DNA from: Flavobacteriales bacterium BRH_c54
GTDB lineage: Bacteria; Bacteroidota; Bacteroidia; Flavobacteriales_E; Vicingaceae
DNA: 64,000 nucleotides
Reading direction: 5' to 3'
Assembly: GCA_000961845.1 (NCBI GenBank)
Contig: LADZ01000060.1
Span: forward strand, 1 to 64,000
The notes below the pieces were generated by a model. The model was not told the origin of the DNA. It saw only the letters and a list, made by a program, of their open reading frames with translations, and did not search any database. A program made the translations under genes and the position numbers. Positions within the stretch are counted from its first letter, which is position 1; every line of letters begins with the position of its first letter. This document shows, one piece after another, positions 34,116-43,599 of this stretch.

Positions 34116-34994
34116 ATGCATAAAATTGAACCTTCAGAATTAGTTTTACAACCGGACAATAGTATTTACCATCTAAAACTTCATCCGGAGCAATTGGCCA
34201 AAAATGTAATTGTTGTTGGCGACCCCGGAAGAGTTAAAGTTATTTCCAATTATTTTGATAGAATAGATCACAAAGTAAGCAATAGAGAAATTGTCACACA
34301 TACCGGTATTTTAAATAACACACCAATTACAGTAATGTCAACAGGAATGGGAACCGACAATATTGATATTGTTTTAAATGAATTAGATGCTCTAGTCAAT
34401 ATAGATATAGAGAACCGAACCATTAAAGCTGAAAAAAAATCATTGAACATTATAAGAATAGGAACTTGTGGAGCCATGCAAAAAGAAATTCCTGTAAATA
34501 GTTTTGTTGCTTCTTCTTTTGGTTTGGGGTTAGATGGATTAATGAACTTTTATGAATTTGAACAAACGGACGAAGAAAACCAATTACTAACCGCTTTTTA
34601 CGAACAAACCAACTATGCAAGAACTTTTGCTCAACCTTATTTTGTAAAAGCTTCCAACCAATTGTTAGATTTGTTTAAGAATGATTGTCATATTGGAATT
34701 ACAGCTACCGCTCCTGGTTTTTACGGTCCACAAGGCAGAATGCTTAGAATTCCACTTAAAGAAAAACAATTAAATGAAAAACTAAATCAATTTAACTACA
34801 ATAACCACCAAATTGTAAATTTTGAAATGGAAACCTCTGCACTTTACGGACTTTCCAGAGCAATGGGACATAATGCCTGCACAGTTTGCGTGGCTGTTGC
34901 CAACAGATTTGCAAAAGAGTTTAGCAAGGATTACAAGCCTCCTCTTAAAAAGCTAATAGAGCTTACTTTATCCAAATTAACAGAATTGAGTTAA
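34116..34994 (+). CDS. Nucleoside phosphorylase (PNP/UDP family 1)
   Basis: 292 residues from the ATG at 34116 (MHKIEPSELVLQPDN). The frame can be opened at a TTG at 34074, but that lies inside the terminator of the THX gene, so the later ATG is preferred. Motifs of the uridine/purine phosphorylase fold are NVIVVGDPGRVKVIS (phosphate site), STGMGTDNIDIVLNEL, IRIGTCGAMQ and FEMETSALYGLSRAMGH. The enzyme splits a nucleoside with phosphate in salvage; uridine-type is favoured but base choice is unproven. Confidence 0.85.
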   Translation: MHKIEPSELVLQPDNSIYHLKLHPEQLAKNVIVVGDPGRVKVISNYFDRIDHKVSNREIVTHTGILNNTPITVMSTGMGTDNIDIVLNELDALVNIDIENRTIKAEKKSLNIIRIGTCGAMQKEIPVNSFVASSFGLGLDGLMNFYEFEQTDEENQLLTAFYEQTNYARTFAQPYFVKASNQLLDLFKNDCHIGITATAPGFYGPQGRMLRIPLKEKQLNEKLNQFNYNNHQIVNFEMETSALYGLSRAMGHNACTVCVAVANRFAKEFSKDYKPPLKKLIELTLSKLTELS

Positions 34995-35048
34995 TAAGTT
35001 ATTGTTTAATTAACTCACAAACTTTAAGTGCTGACGTAAATTTGAAAC

Positions 35049-35888
35049 ATGTCAGACAAAGAGTTAAAAGCACTAATAGAGTTATTGGACGACCCGGATA
35101 ATGCTGTTTTTGATGAAATCAAAAATAAAATTATTTCTATAGGGAATGATGTAATTCCACATCTGGAAGATGCTTGGGAAAGTTCATTAGATGTGCTTCG
35201 CCAAGAAAGAATTGAAAACATTATCCATCATTTACAATTTGAAGATGTTAAAAAAGCACTATCCGATTGGAAAAATTCTCCAGAGCAAGATTTAATTCAA
35301 GGTGCTATTATTGTTGCCAAATACCAATATCCTGATATTGATGAGGAACTAATTCATAAAACCATTAATCAATTAAAACAAGATACTTGGTTAGAATTAA
35401 ATGAAAATCTTACTGCTTTAGAACAAGTAAACGTGCTAAACAGAATTTTTTTTGAAATTCATGGCTTTCATGGAAACACAAAAAATATTAATTCTCCCAA
35501 AAATTCCTTTATTAATAATGTAGTAGAGTCCAAATCAGGAAATCCCATTACATTGGGAATTCTGTACATTTCTGTCTGTAAATTGCTAAATATTCCTATT
35601 TATGGTGTAAATGTTCCGGCACATTTTGTCTTAGCTTATTCCGAAAAGCCTAATGATATTTTGTTTTATATCAACCTATTTAATAAAGGAACTATTTTTA
35701 GCAAATATGACATTGATAACTTCTTAGCTCAACTAAAATTAAGTCCAAAAGCGAGTTACTATATACCATGTGACAATCTTACCATTATACAACGCTTAAT
35801 CCAACATCTAGTATTTACCTATGATAATTTGGGTTATTTGGATAAAAAACAAGAGTTGGAACAATTGTATGATATTTTGAAAACATAA
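35049..35888 (+). CDS. SirB1/transglutaminase-like family protein
   Basis: 279 residues, no signal. The central region NSPKNSFINNVVESKSGNP, ITLGILYISVCKLLNIPIYG and VPAHFVLAY is typical of the SirB1 N-terminal domain, a transglutaminase-like fold; the usual Cys lies in SVCKLL and His in PAHF. The first 100 residues are helical (an HEAT-like start). The biochemical role is unknown. A perfect TAAATTTG box ends five bases before the ATG, so the transcript could be leaderless. Confidence 0.8.
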   Translation: MSDKELKALIELLDDPDNAVFDEIKNKIISIGNDVIPHLEDAWESSLDVLRQERIENIIHHLQFEDVKKALSDWKNSPEQDLIQGAIIVAKYQYPDIDEELIHKTINQLKQDTWLELNENLTALEQVNVLNRIFFEIHGFHGNTKNINSPKNSFINNVVESKSGNPITLGILYISVCKLLNIPIYGVNVPAHFVLAYSEKPNDILFYINLFNKGTIFSKYDIDNFLAQLKLSPKASYYIPCDNLTIIQRLIQHLVFTYDNLGYLDKKQELEQLYDILKT

Positions 35889-35947
35889 CATAAATCCCAA
35901 AACTTCACCCCCAAAACTCTTAACCTTATAAACTATCTAAACTAACT
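35889..35947. repeat. AT-rich dispersed intergenic words
   Basis: A short convergent gap made of CTTCACCCCCAAAACTC, TTAACCTTATAAACTATC and TAAACTAACTC. TTAACCTTATAA is shared with the gap near 6536. Same family as the gaps at 2816, 4560, 6480 and 20220. Confidence 0.4.
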
Positions 35948-37285
35948 CTACAGCATTTCATTTGCCAAGTTGGCTAATTCAGAGCGTTCGCCTTTTTCTA
36001 GTTTTATGTGAGCAAATAAGTGATGTCCTTTTAGTTTATCTATTAGGTAAGAAAGTCCATTACTTTGCTCATCTAAATAAGGAGAATCAATTTGGTTCAC
36101 ATCACCTGTAAATACAATTTTGGTATTTTCTCCTGCTCGGGTAATAATGGTTTTTACCTCGTGTGGTGTTAGGTTTTGTGCTTCATCCACAATAAAATAA
36201 ACATCGCTCAAACTTCTTCCTCTTATATATGCCAACGGAGTAATTACAATTTTTCCTTGCTCCTGCATTTCATCAATATTTTTGTGACGTTTTTCCTTTA
36301 AGCCAAATTGATTTTTAATGAATTTCAAATTATCCCAAAGTGGTTCCATATAAGGACCAATCTTCTCATTGGCATCACCAGGTAAATAACCAATATCTCT
36401 GTTGCTCAATGGCACTATTGGTCGAGCCAAGATAATTTGGTTGTATTTATTTTTTTGTTCCAACGAACTTGCTAATGCTAATAAGGTTTTTCCTGTTCCA
36501 GCAACACCTTGTAAGGCTACCAATTTAATATTATCGTTCAACAAGGCATGAACTGCAAAAGTTTGCTCAGCATTTTTAGGTTTTATTCCGTAAACATATT
36601 CTTTTTCAACTCTTTCTATAGCTTGCTCTAAGGGATTAAAATAAGCTAACGCTGATGATTTTTCATTTCTGAAAACATAGTAAGTATTATTTTTAAGCTT
36701 CACACCATTTATTTCTGTCTCATAAACCTTATCTCCTGCATAAACTCTTTTGGTAATTTCACTATCAACATCTTCAATAATTTGCTTACCTGTTTCTACT
36801 AATTTCTTAACATCCTTAACCTTGCCTGTCAAATAATCTTCCGATTGTATATCAAGTGCTTTAGCTTTTAACCTGAGGTTAATGTCTTTTGTAACCAATA
36901 CAACAGTTTTTGCAGGAAACTCTTCTTTTAAAGAAATAGCAGCATTAAGAATTTTATGATCATTTTTATCATCACTAAAAACCATTGATGCATCTATTTT
37001 AGTAGAATTATAGTGCATCACAATTTTAAACAAGCCACTACCTTTCTCTTTAATAGGAATCCATTTTTGTAGGGTATGATTTCCACTTATTTTATCGACA
37101 AACCTAATAAATTCGCGTGCAGCGTAATTTTTGGTGTCATTACCTTTTTTAAAATTATCTAACTCTTCTAAAACGGTAATTGGTATGGCTATATCGTTAT
37201 CTTCAAAATTGTTAATTGCATTGTAATCATATAATATTACTGAGGTATCTAACACGTAGATTTTCTTAACTTTTTTCTTAGCCAT
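35948..37285 (-). CDS. PIN domain-PhoH ATPase (PhoH2/YlaK type)
   Basis: 445 residues. Residues about 1-140 form a PIN ribonuclease domain (VLDTSVILYDYNAI, VTVLEELDNFK-like, VLVTKDINLRLKA with the late acidic residues). Residues about 240-445 form a PhoH ATPase: Walker A LQGVAGTGKTLLALA, Walker B VYFIVDEAQNLTPHE, and KIVFTGDVNQID. PhoH2 proteins unwind and cleave RNA. It lies 15 bases after the PcrB gene and is the last of a three-gene minus-strand run. Confidence 0.92.
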   Translation of the reverse strand: MAKKKVKKIYVLDTSVILYDYNAINNFEDNDIAIPITVLEELDNFKKGNDTKNYAAREFIRFVDKISGNHTLQKWIPIKEKGSGLFKIVMHYNSTKIDASMVFSDDKNDHKILNAAISLKEEFPAKTVVLVTKDINLRLKAKALDIQSEDYLTGKVKDVKKLVETGKQIIEDVDSEITKRVYAGDKVYETEINGVKLKNNTYYVFRNEKSSALAYFNPLEQAIERVEKEYVYGIKPKNAEQTFAVHALLNDNIKLVALQGVAGTGKTLLALASSLEQKNKYNQIILARPIVPLSNRDIGYLPGDANEKIGPYMEPLWDNLKFIKNQFGLKEKRHKNIDEMQEQGKIVITPLAYIRGRSLSDVYFIVDEAQNLTPHEVKTIITRAGENTKIVFTGDVNQIDSPYLDEQSNGLSYLIDKLKGHHLFAHIKLEKGERSELANLANEML

Positions 37286-37300
37286 AAGGTGTAATCGTTT

Positions 37301-38053
37301 TTAGGTTGCTATTTTAAATTTTTCTTTTGAAATTTCAGTGATAAGATTTCTATTGCTTTCTGTTCCGTTTCCAATAACAATCATATCCGCTCCAGATGCA
37401 TAAATTTGTTGAGCTGTAGCAGCATTAGTTATTCCTCCTCCAACAATTAGTGGAATAGAAATAGTTGCTTTTACTTGCTGAATCATTTCTGGGGTAACAT
37501 GCTGTTTTGCTCCACTTCCTGCATCTAAATAAATCATTTTCATACCCAAATACTCGCCTGCCAATGCTGTAACTGCGGCAATTTCGGGTTTATTGTGCGG
37601 AATTGGTAAGGTGTTGCTAATATAACTTACGGTTGTTGCTGCTCCTCCATCAACCAAAATATAACCTGTAGAAAGTGCTTCTAGGTTAGCTTTTTTAATA
37701 TAAGGTGCAGCTACTACATGGTTACCGATTAAAAACTCTGCATTTCTACCGGAAATTAAAGATAACATTAAAATTCCATCCGCATAATGGGTAATTTGAT
37801 TGGTACTTCCCGGGAAAATAATTAATGGAATGGAAGTATTTTCTTTTATAAAACGAGCTGTTTTTTCTATATCTCCACTAGTAAGCAAACTTCCTCCAAC
37901 AAAAATAAAATCAACTTCACTATCATTACATAAATTAATAGTTTTTAAAAGCTCAGAATAATTTTGCTTATCAGGGTCTATTAATACTGCAAGCATCTTT
38001 TTATTACTTGCCATTTTAGCACTTATTTCTGAGTAAAGTTGATTAATTTCCAT
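37301..38053 (-). CDS. pcrB: Geranylgeranylglyceryl/heptaprenylglyceryl phosphate synthase (PcrB/GGGPS)
   Basis: 250 residues, a TIM barrel. It contains VLIDPDKQNYSELL near the N-terminus, FIFVGGSLLTSG, PLIIFPGSTNQI, MKMIYLDAGSGAK and PLIVGGGITNAA. The enzyme joins a polyprenyl diphosphate to sn-glycerol 1-phosphate, the archaeal ether-lipid step; some Bacteroidota carry it without being known to make such bulk lipids. Downstream is PhoH, upstream the phosphopantetheinyl transferase. The prenyl chain length is unknown. Confidence 0.88.
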   Translation of the reverse strand: MEINQLYSEISAKMASNKKMLAVLIDPDKQNYSELLKTINLCNDSEVDFIFVGGSLLTSGDIEKTARFIKENTSIPLIIFPGSTNQITHYADGILMLSLISGRNAEFLIGNHVVAAPYIKKANLEALSTGYILVDGGAATTVSYISNTLPIPHNKPEIAAVTALAGEYLGMKMIYLDAGSGAKQHVTPEMIQQVKATISIPLIVGGGITNAATAQQIYASGADMIVIGNGTESNRNLITEISKEKFKIAT

Positions 38054-38122
38054 ATTACTTACAAACGTAATAAAATATTTACCAAACCTATTTAATATTT
38101 TTCAAAAAACAAAAGAAAGGTT

Positions 38123-38743
38123 TCAATAAGTATAAACCAACATAAAATTTTCTACTTTTTCTTTTTTCAAATTCAATTGCTTTTCAAAACCATTAAGTTT
38201 TATCTTGCCAATAAAATCACATTCACTTAAAGATAGGTGACTTAAGGATAAATCTTTATCAAAAATCACTTCTTTTCTTCCGTAATATTTGTACAACGCT
38301 TCTTTTGCACTCCACATAGTTGTTGCCAATTCTTCATTTTCTGCTGCCAAATCGAGTTCTTTTTCATTCATAAACTTTCTTTTTACACGTAACACCTTTG
38401 CTGAAATTTTTTCAATATCTATCCCACAAGGTTCTTGGTAATTTACAGCTATTGCTACAAATTCATTGGCATGAGAAATAGAAATATGCACGTTTTCTTT
38501 ATCTGCTAAATGAGGTTTTCCTTTATCATCATAAACCAATTTAAAAGAATCAAAAAAATGAGCTAAAAGTAATCTAACCGCAATTCTCTGATTAAACTTT
38601 GATTGGTTAGAAGAAGTCATAGCATCATCAGGCTCAGCTACTTTATCTTTCAGCATTTCCAGCAATTCATCTTGAGATTCATTGATTTTCCATACGGCAA
38701 TATGAACGTGATTATTAGGTTTTTTTATGAGAAATAGTGGCAT
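38123..38743 (-). CDS. 4'-phosphopantetheinyl transferase (Sfp type)
   Basis: 206 residues, two tandem half-domains as in Sfp. The Mg2+/CoA motif GIDIEKISAKVLRVKRKFM and the second motif WSAKEALYKYYGR are intact, and HISISHANEFVAIAV precedes them. It transfers phosphopantetheine from coenzyme A to carrier proteins of fatty-acid, polyketide or peptide synthesis. Being of the Sfp type rather than AcpS, it may serve specialised as well as fatty-acid carriers. No carrier protein gene is adjacent. Confidence 0.88.
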   Translation of the reverse strand: MPLFLIKKPNNHVHIAVWKINESQDELLEMLKDKVAEPDDAMTSSNQSKFNQRIAVRLLLAHFFDSFKLVYDDKGKPHLADKENVHISISHANEFVAIAVNYQEPCGIDIEKISAKVLRVKRKFMNEKELDLAAENEELATTMWSAKEALYKYYGRKEVIFDKDLSLSHLSLSECDFIGKIKLNGFEKQLNLKKEKVENFMLVYTY

Positions 38744-38812
38744 TTTATTTATTGGTTCATGGTTATTTAGTAACTTCGCATCGTATAATCAAAATTATTA
38801 AACTTAACCATA

Positions 38813-40126
38813 ATGAATACTACAAACGTGGAAAAATTACCCTACAAAGTTAAAGACATTTCTCTTGCCGAATGGGGAAGAAAAGAAATTAGATTAGCAG
38901 AAGCTGAAATGCCAGGATTAATGGCTATCAGAGAAGAATATGGAAATTCTAAGCCTCTAGCAGGTGCAAGAATTGCTGGATGTCTTCACATGACAATTCA
39001 AACTGCTGTCCTTATTGAAACATTAGTGCACTTAGGTGCTGAAGTAAGTTGGTCATCATGCAACATTTTCTCAACTCAAGATCAGGCTGCTGCTGCTATT
39101 GCTGCTACAGGTGTTCCTGTTTTTGCTTGGAAAGGTTTAACCGAAGATGAATTCAACTGGTGTATAGAGCAAACATTATTTGCTTTTGAAGGCGGAAAAC
39201 CGCTAAACATGATTTTAGATGATGGTGGCGATTTAACCAATATGGTTTTTGACACTTACCCTGAATTGACTAAAGAAATTAAAGGATTATCTGAAGAAAC
39301 TACTACAGGTGTTCACCGTCTTTACGAAAGAATGAAAAAAGGCACGTTAGTAATGCCTGCTATTAATATTAATGATTCTGTTACTAAATCTAAATTTGAT
39401 AACAAATATGGATGTAAAGAATCTTTAGTTGATGCTATTAGAAGAGCTACAGATGTAATGATGGCTGGAAAAGTGGCTGTTGTTGCTGGTTATGGTGATG
39501 TTGGCAAAGGTTCTGCTGCTTCTTTAAGAGGTGCAGGAGCAAGAGTTATTGTTACTGAAATTGACCCAATTTGTGCTTTACAAGCTGCAATGGACGGTTT
39601 CGCTGTCAAAAAAATGGAAGATGTTGTTGGACAAGGCGACATTATTGTTACTACAACAGGAAACAAAGACATTATTCAAGGTCGTCATTTCGAAAAAATG
39701 AAAGACAAAGCTATCGTTTGTAACATTGGTCACTTCGATAACGAAATTGATGTTAACTGGTTAAATACAAATGCTACAAAAGATACTATCAAACCTCAGG
39801 TTGATATGTATAACCTGAAAAATGGTAATCAAATCATCTTATTAGCTGAAGGTAGATTAGTAAACTTAGGTTGTGCAACAGGACATCCTTCTTTTGTAAT
39901 GAGTAATTCTTTCACTAACCAAGTGTTGGCTCAGTTAGAATTATGGAAAAACTCAGCTAACTACAAAAATGAAGTGTACATGTTACCAAAACACTTAGAT
40001 GAAAAAGTAGCTCGTTTACACTTAGCAAAAATTGGTGTTGAGTTAGATGAATTAACTCCGGAGCAAGCAGAATACATAGGTGTTAAAGTAGAAGGTCCAT
40101 ACAAACCTGAATACTACAGATATTAA
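38813..40126 (+). CDS. ahcY: Adenosylhomocysteinase
   Basis: 437 residues, full length. The start [20 protein letters not shown], the NAD-binding [15 protein letters not shown], the substrate region [15 protein letters not shown] and the C-terminal [10 protein letters not shown] are diagnostic. It hydrolyses S-adenosylhomocysteine to adenosine and homocysteine and so keeps methylation going. It is a single-gene unit closed by a hairpin terminator at 40154-40189; a weak TAACTTCG box lies at 38771-38778. Confidence 0.97.
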   Translation: MNTTNVEKLPYKVKDISLAEWGRKEIRLAEAEMPGLMAIREEYGNSKPLAGARIAGCLHMTIQTAVLIETLVHLGAEVSWSSCNIFSTQDQAAAAIAATGVPVFAWKGLTEDEFNWCIEQTLFAFEGGKPLNMILDDGGDLTNMVFDTYPELTKEIKGLSEETTTGVHRLYERMKKGTLVMPAININDSVTKSKFDNKYGCKESLVDAIRRATDVMMAGKVAVVAGYGDVGKGSAASLRGAGARVIVTEIDPICALQAAMDGFAVKKMEDVVGQGDIIVTTTGNKDIIQGRHFEKMKDKAIVCNIGHFDNEIDVNWLNTNATKDTIKPQVDMYNLKNGNQIILLAEGRLVNLGCATGHPSFVMSNSFTNQVLAQLELWKNSANYKNEVYMLPKHLDEKVARLHLAKIGVELDELTPEQAEYIGVKVEGPYKPEYYRY

Positions 40127-40153
40127 TTTTCTGTTTTAACATAACTAATTATT

Positions 40154-40189
40154 AAGAACCGTAGCAATAGTTGTTACGGTTCTTTTTTT
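40154..40189 (+). terminator. Rho-independent terminator after ahcY
   Basis: AAGAACCGTA pairs with TACGGTTCTT; the stem extends through CAA/TTG with one G/T opposition and is followed by seven T. It lies 28 bases after the stop. Confidence 0.88.
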
Positions 40190-40223
40190 ATCTTTACATC
40201 AAAAATTAAAATGCTTTTTTATC

Positions 40224-41030
40224 ATGCAAAAAACTACTGAATCAGATTCTCATTACGATGAACTTGAAAAAATGTCAACCAAAGAATTATTAACCAGCAT
40301 TAATGATGAAGATAAAAAAGTAGCATTTGCTGTAGAAAAATGCATCGCCAACATCATCCCATTAATTGATGTTATTGTAGAAAAAATGCAACTTGGTGGA
40401 AGGTTATTTTATATTGGTGCGGGAACAAGCGGGAGGTTGGGTATTATTGATGCTTCTGAGTGCCCGCCAACTTTTGGTGTAGATTTTAACTTAGTGATAG
40501 GTTTAATTGCCGGTGGAGATGTCGCTATAAGAAAAGCCGTAGAATTTGCTGAAGACGACACCGAACAAGCATGGAAAGATTTGCAAGAATACAACATTAA
40601 CTCCAATGATGTAGTTATTGGCATAGCTGCTTCCGGCTCTACCCCTTATGTTGTAGGAGGTTTATCTGCTTGTAATAAAAATGGAATAGTAACCGGATGT
40701 ATTGTTTGCAATTCACAATCGAAAATTGCTGAAGTAGCCAACTACCCCATTGAAGTAATCGTAGGTCCTGAATTTGTAACAGGAAGCACACGCATGAAAT
40801 CAGGAACCGCTCAAAAATTAGTACTGAATATGATCTCTACTTCTGTAATGATAAAATTGGGGAAAGTTAAAGGCAACAAAATGGTGGACATGCAACTTTC
40901 TAACGACAAATTGGTGGACAGAGGAACACAAATGATAATGAAAGCATTATCGATAGACTATAAAACAGCCAATGAATTACTAGCAAAATATGGAAGCGTT
41001 AGAAAAGCTATTGATAATTACAATTTGTAA
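40224..41030 (+). CDS. murQ: N-acetylmuramic acid 6-phosphate etherase
   Basis: 268 residues, slightly shorter than E. coli MurQ. The SIS-domain phosphosugar site is GAGTSGRLGIIDASECPPTF; Glu79 and Glu110 match the spacing of the two catalytic glutamates (83 and 114) of the E. coli enzyme. The second signature is GPEFVTGSTRMKSGTAQK. It cleaves the lactyl ether of MurNAc 6-phosphate to give GlcNAc 6-phosphate for wall recycling. It overlaps the convergent secreted-protein gene by 13 bases. Confidence 0.95.
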   Translation: MQKTTESDSHYDELEKMSTKELLTSINDEDKKVAFAVEKCIANIIPLIDVIVEKMQLGGRLFYIGAGTSGRLGIIDASECPPTFGVDFNLVIGLIAGGDVAIRKAVEFAEDDTEQAWKDLQEYNINSNDVVIGIAASGSTPYVVGGLSACNKNGIVTGCIVCNSQSKIAEVANYPIEVIVGPEFVTGSTRMKSGTAQKLVLNMISTSVMIKLGKVKGNKMVDMQLSNDKLVDRGTQMIMKALSIDYKTANELLAKYGSVRKAIDNYNL

Positions 41031-41485
41031 CCCAACAAAAAGACCACACAGCCTTTTAAATTTTCCTCTTCAGTGGCGGGAATAGTATAAACAACATACA
41101 TCTTTTTAGATTTTTCCGGTTCATAGGTATAGATATTTTTTCCCATTTCTCTTACACTACTTAATGTAAATAAAGCATTCTTCATCTTATTGGAAGGTTT
41201 TTTATCAAAGATATTAATTTCAATATCTTTAGGCAAACCTGCTGTATTAAACACAAAACGATATTTTTCACCCATAAATAAAGGTACTTCTACCCCCGAC
41301 TGAAAAGCTTCTTTTTTGTATAAAACCCTTGTAATTTTTGATGAGTCATACTTATACTCCGGTTTAAGTACTGGCATCAATTCATTTTTTAAATCTGCTG
41401 CCACACACTGCACTTCTTCTAACTTTAATGCTGTAGTAGTTAATAATAACACTAAAATTGTACTGTAAAATATTACCTTTTTCAT
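41018..41485 (-). CDS. Secreted or periplasmic protein of unknown function
   Basis: 155 residues with a signal peptide (MKKVIFYSTILVLLLTTTAL). The mature part is a predicted beta-rich fold with short strands (GEKYRFVFNTAGLPKDIEI, YVVYTIPATEEE, GCVVFLLGYKL). No family recognised. It lies 7 bases after the lipoprotein gene, so the two are probably co-transcribed, and its 3-prime end overlaps murQ on the other strand by 13 bases. Confidence 0.62.
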   Translation of the reverse strand: MKKVIFYSTILVLLLTTTALKLEEVQCVAADLKNELMPVLKPEYKYDSSKITRVLYKKEAFQSGVEVPLFMGEKYRFVFNTAGLPKDIEINIFDKKPSNKMKNALFTLSSVREMGKNIYTYEPEKSKKMYVVYTIPATEEENLKGCVVFLLGYKL

Positions 41486-41492
41486 CTGTTAT

Positions 41493-42311
41493 TTAATTTT
41501 TAATAATCTTATTTCTTAACTCAATAATTTGCACACTTAATTTCTCAACTTGTTCATCACTAAGTTTAGCCTCTTCACTTTCTTCCAACACATCAAAATT
41601 TTCATTTATAACTTTTAAATCGGCAATTAACTCATCAAAATCATTATCCTCATTTATTTGTTCTAACGCTTTTAGCAAATTCTCTAATACTACCGATTGC
41701 TCAGTAAGTCTATAAATAAGTTTTTCATTGCTATTTGCTTGATTTACTTTTGCTCCTAAATACATGGTTTCTATCCATGCTCCGGTAAAAATTACAGGTC
41801 CGGTATATCCCATTCCATTTTCATCTAAATAATTATCTAACCTAATTTGCAAATCAGCCATTATAGTTGTTAATGAATCTTGTTCACCAACGTTATTTTC
41901 TAATCTTTTAGATAACCCCATCGTATTAAAAACATCGGTCATCCACATTTTTTCTGACAACTCCCTTAGTGTTGACAAATAATTAATAGCTGATTGAGTT
42001 TGATTATTAATAATGCAATAAGCCATATCTGCCGAATAAACACCAAAGTTTAATTTCTGGCTATATTTTGTATTATAAGAAGCAGCTGATTCTGTTGAAT
42101 TAGTTAAATCGCCAATATAGGTTAATCCTGAGTTTTTAAATATTTCTGCAATTTGAAGTGGAGAAGGCAATAAATAACTCATAGATTCTTCTTCTGTAAC
42201 CGTTTTCACTTCTTCAACAACATCTTCTTCTGTTGTTACTTTTTCATTATTAGATTCACAAGCAACCCATAAAAAGCTACTCGATAATAATGTGAAAAAT
42301 ATTTTTTTCAT
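41493..42311 (-). CDS. Lipoprotein with an acidic linker and helical domain
   Basis: 272 residues. The lipobox is SFLWVACESN with cysteine near 18. An acidic linker (EEDVVEEVKTVTEEES) is followed by a helical domain of about 220 residues (LNFGVYSADMAYCIINNQTQ, TGAWIETMYLGAKV, IIELRNKIIKN). The pattern looks like conserved, unnamed Bacteroidota lipoproteins. No function is assigned. Confidence 0.65.
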   Translation of the reverse strand: MKKIFFTLLSSSFLWVACESNNEKVTTEEDVVEEVKTVTEEESMSYLLPSPLQIAEIFKNSGLTYIGDLTNSTESAASYNTKYSQKLNFGVYSADMAYCIINNQTQSAINYLSTLRELSEKMWMTDVFNTMGLSKRLENNVGEQDSLTTIMADLQIRLDNYLDENGMGYTGPVIFTGAWIETMYLGAKVNQANSNEKLIYRLTEQSVVLENLLKALEQINEDNDFDELIADLKVINENFDVLEESEEAKLSDEQVEKLSVQIIELRNKIIKN

Positions 42312-42487
42312 AGGTATTATTTTTAATTTTCAGCTAAGATATAAAAAAAAACGAAAATCCCTCATACTCAGTTGTAAATTTAAAATAGCACTTTTTTAAA
42401 CCTTATATTTGAATTTTGAATATTATCAAAAACTATTTATAGAGCCTCTTTTCTTAATTTCGCCATAAATTATTTCATATTCAATTA

Positions 42488-43345
42488 ATGAAAAACTACT
42501 TATCCTTAGTAAAATTTTCGCACACTATTTTTGCATTACCCTTTGCGTTAATTGGTTTTTTTATTGCCATTGGTGTACATGGATACGATTTTAAATGGAC
42601 AACTTTTATCTATGTAATTCTATGTATGGTTTTTGCCCGTAGTGCTGCTATGGCTTTCAACCGTTATGTTGACCGAAAAATTGACAAAGCCAACGAACGT
42701 ACTGCTAATGTACGAGAAATCCCTAACGGAACAATAAAACCTACCTCAGCTTTGGTTTTTGTAATTATAAATTGTGTGTTATTTATTGCTACTACCTACT
42801 TTATAAACCCTTTATGCTTTTACCTCTCTCCTATTGCATTATTAGTTGTTTTAGGCTACAGTTACACCAAAAGATTCACAGCTTTATGTCATTTGGTATT
42901 GGGTATAGGATTGGGATTAGCTCCTATTGGCGCTTACTTGGCTGTTACGGGAGCTTTTGACTGGCTTCCATTATATTTCTCTTTTGCTGTATTATTTTGG
43001 GTGAGCGGTTTCGATATTATTTATGCCTTGCAAGATGAAAGTTTTGACAAACAACAACAATTACACTCCATTCCGGTATGGATGGGAAAAAAAAACGCAT
43101 TACATTTTTCATCTTTTTTACATTTTATTACCGCTTTTTTTGTGATTTGGGCAGGAATTCAGTCAGATTTTAATTGGTTATACTGGATAGGTGCTACTAT
43201 TTTTATCGGATTATTAATTTACCAGCATTTAATTGTTTCTCCAACCAACCTAAGTAAAGTAAATTTAGCTTTTTTTACTACAAATGGAATAGCTAGCGTT
43301 GTATTTGCTGTTTTTGTAATTGGAGATATTTTTCTAAAGTGGTAA
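42488..43345 (+). CDS. UbiA-family prenyltransferase (UbiA/MqnP-like)
   Basis: 285 residues, about eight membrane segments. It starts with VKFSHTIFALPFALIGFF, has the first Asp-rich motif NRYVDRKIDKANERTA and the second, DIIYALQDESFDKQ. The family joins polyprenyl diphosphate to an aromatic ring. As the taxon uses menaquinone, it most likely works in quinone synthesis: a MqnP-like role of the futalosine route or a 4-hydroxybenzoate/1,4-dihydroxy-2-naphthoate transferase. No other men or mqn gene is near to decide. Confidence 0.85.
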   Translation: MKNYLSLVKFSHTIFALPFALIGFFIAIGVHGYDFKWTTFIYVILCMVFARSAAMAFNRYVDRKIDKANERTANVREIPNGTIKPTSALVFVIINCVLFIATTYFINPLCFYLSPIALLVVLGYSYTKRFTALCHLVLGIGLGLAPIGAYLAVTGAFDWLPLYFSFAVLFWVSGFDIIYALQDESFDKQQQLHSIPVWMGKKNALHFSSFLHFITAFFVIWAGIQSDFNWLYWIGATIFIGLLIYQHLIVSPTNLSKVNLAFFTTNGIASVVFAVFVIGDIFLKW

Positions 43346-43385
43346 AAATCAAGCACTAATTTAATAAAAAAAAATAGGAGTAATA

Positions 43386-43417
43386 TTTCTTCTATAACAA
43401 ATGGATTATTACATTTG
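43386..43417 (+). promoter_or_regulatory. Promoter of tRNA-Ser(GCT)
   Basis: TTTC (one mismatch), 20 bases, then a perfect TACATTTG at 43410-43417, with GCAGC just after it, as also before the second serine tRNA. Predicted transcription start is about nine bases before the mature tRNA. Confidence 0.6.
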
Positions 43418-43429
43418 CAGCTCCCATTT

Positions 43430-43519
<90 letters not shown>

Positions 43520-43521
43520 CT

Positions 43522-43557
43522 AAAAAAGCCGAATTCAATATTGAGTTCGGCTTTTTT
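43522..43557 (+). terminator. Terminator after tRNA-Ser(GCT)
   Basis: AAAAAAGCCGAA pairs with TTCGGCTTTTTT, with an inner TCAA/TTGA helix. It begins two bases after the tRNA CCA and ends in six T. Confidence 0.88.
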
Positions 43558-43599
43558 AACTTTATAACCAAAGCTATCCTTAATTTTGCTAACTCAATT

